This document shows positions 63,796-64,000 of a DNA stretch of 64,000 nucleotides, piece after piece. Origin of the DNA: an uncultured Christensenella sp. (GTDB taxonomy: Bacteria > Bacillota > Clostridia > Christensenellales > UBA3700); contig CASERZ010000007.1 of assembly GCA_949290515.1 (NCBI GenBank), positions 1 through 64,000 of the forward strand. Direction: 5' to 3'. The notes under the pieces were generated by a model. It did no database searches and had not been told where the DNA came from. It saw only the letters and a program-made list of their open reading frames with translations. Numbering within the stretch: position 1 is the first letter of the stretch; each line of letters opens with the position of its first letter. Position numbers and translations under genes: made by a program.

Positions 63796-64000
63796 ATGGA
63801 AAAGCCTTTGTCCAAGCTGTTGCCTATAAGGATTTATAACGAAATCGCTGCAGTATGCAGTGAGGACAAACTTACGGAAATCAGACTGAGAAAAGATAAA
63901 CCTCTGTCTTATGCCTGCGAGGGGATATACCGTATTTTGCCCGATGATATCACAGTATCCACCGATGATATAGCCTACGTGCTTGCGTGCGCAACTAAAT
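63796..64000 (+). CDS. spoIIIAA: Stage III sporulation protein AA (SpoIIIAA), N-terminal part
   Basis: Truncated by the window edge; 68 codons are visible from the ATG at 63796. The segment LTEIRLRKDKPLSYACEG near residues 26-43 and STDDIAYVLACATK near 55-68 match the start of SpoIIIAA, the AAA+ ATPase of the SpoIIIA-SpoIIQ channel between mother cell and forespore. The position after efp agrees with other spore formers. No Shine-Dalgarno is visible, and I could not assign the promoter, expected to be SigE type. Confidence 0.82.
   Translation, partial: MEKPLSKLLPIRIYNEIAAVCSEDKLTEIRLRKDKPLSYACEGIYRILPDDITVSTDDIAYVLACATK

Overview
This window looks like a chromosomal core region of a low-GC, Gram-positive, endospore-forming member of the Clostridia (Firmicutes), probably an uncultured lineage. 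The support is gene content: spoIIGA-sigE-sigG, an uninterrupted sigK with a pro-sequence, spoIIIAA, a SpoVD-type penicillin-binding protein with one PASTA domain, a meso-diaminopimelate type MurE (DNPR motif), the SCIFF peptide with its radical SAM maturase, and an RNase P RNA that looks type A. All recognised genes lie on the + strand. No transposase, integrase, tRNA, rRNA operon or CRISPR array was seen.

Layout. 1-834: AT-rich, apparently non-coding, with a degenerate 64-bp tandem repeat at the left edge. 836-15081: division and cell wall (dcw) cluster: mraZ, rsmH, a Q/P-rich single-pass membrane protein in the ftsL position, spoVD, murE, mraY, murD, ftsW, murA, divIB, a divergent ftsA and ftsZ. 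murF, murG and murC are absent from it. 15234-19815: sporulation sigma block: spoIIGA, sigE, a structured repeat element, sigG, a YlmC/YmxH protein, nrdR, sigK. 19857-29213: rnpB, a 2522-residue GT84/GH94 beta-1,2-glucan synthase-like protein, rarA. 29435-32428: ABC exporter pair and ruvX. 32589-39069: yebC, proA, ruvC, ruvA, ruvB, queA, tgt. 39226-42016: yajC, a TIGR04086 membrane protein, scfA and scfB. 42266-52224: rpsB, tsf, pyrH, frr, uppS, cdsA, dxr, rseP, ispG and a truncated PolC-like exonuclease. 52416-61025: rimP, nusA, ylxR, ylxQ-like, infB, rbfA, nrnA, truB, ribF, nfo. 61114-64000: pepP, efp, a cysteine-rich membrane protein and the start of spoIIIAA.

How the genes work together. 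Most products serve growth: lipid II synthesis and septum assembly; undecaprenyl, phospholipid and isoprenoid supply (uppS, cdsA, dxr, ispG); translation (rpsB, tsf, frr, infB, rbfA, efp, rimP, truB, queA, tgt); and recombination or repair (ruvABC, rarA, nfo). The ftsZ-spoIIGA-sigE-sigG linkage places the division genes directly before the sporulation cascade.

Most unusual features. (1) Six genes (ftsA, spoIIGA, the glucan synthase, rarA, ruvX, pepP) have a -10 hexamer ending exactly 6 nt before the ATG and no Shine-Dalgarno, which predicts leaderless mRNAs; the other promoter-proximal genes mostly have strong Shine-Dalgarno sites. (2) The gene at the normal polC locus keeps only the N-terminal, OB-fold and DEDDh exonuclease parts of PolC. 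(3) A 137-bp multi-stem repeat plus a partial second copy lies between sigE and sigG. (4) A CxxxCxxC-containing membrane protein of unknown function sits between efp and spoIIIAA. (5) The SCIFF peptide has a seventh cysteine and a C-terminal extension.
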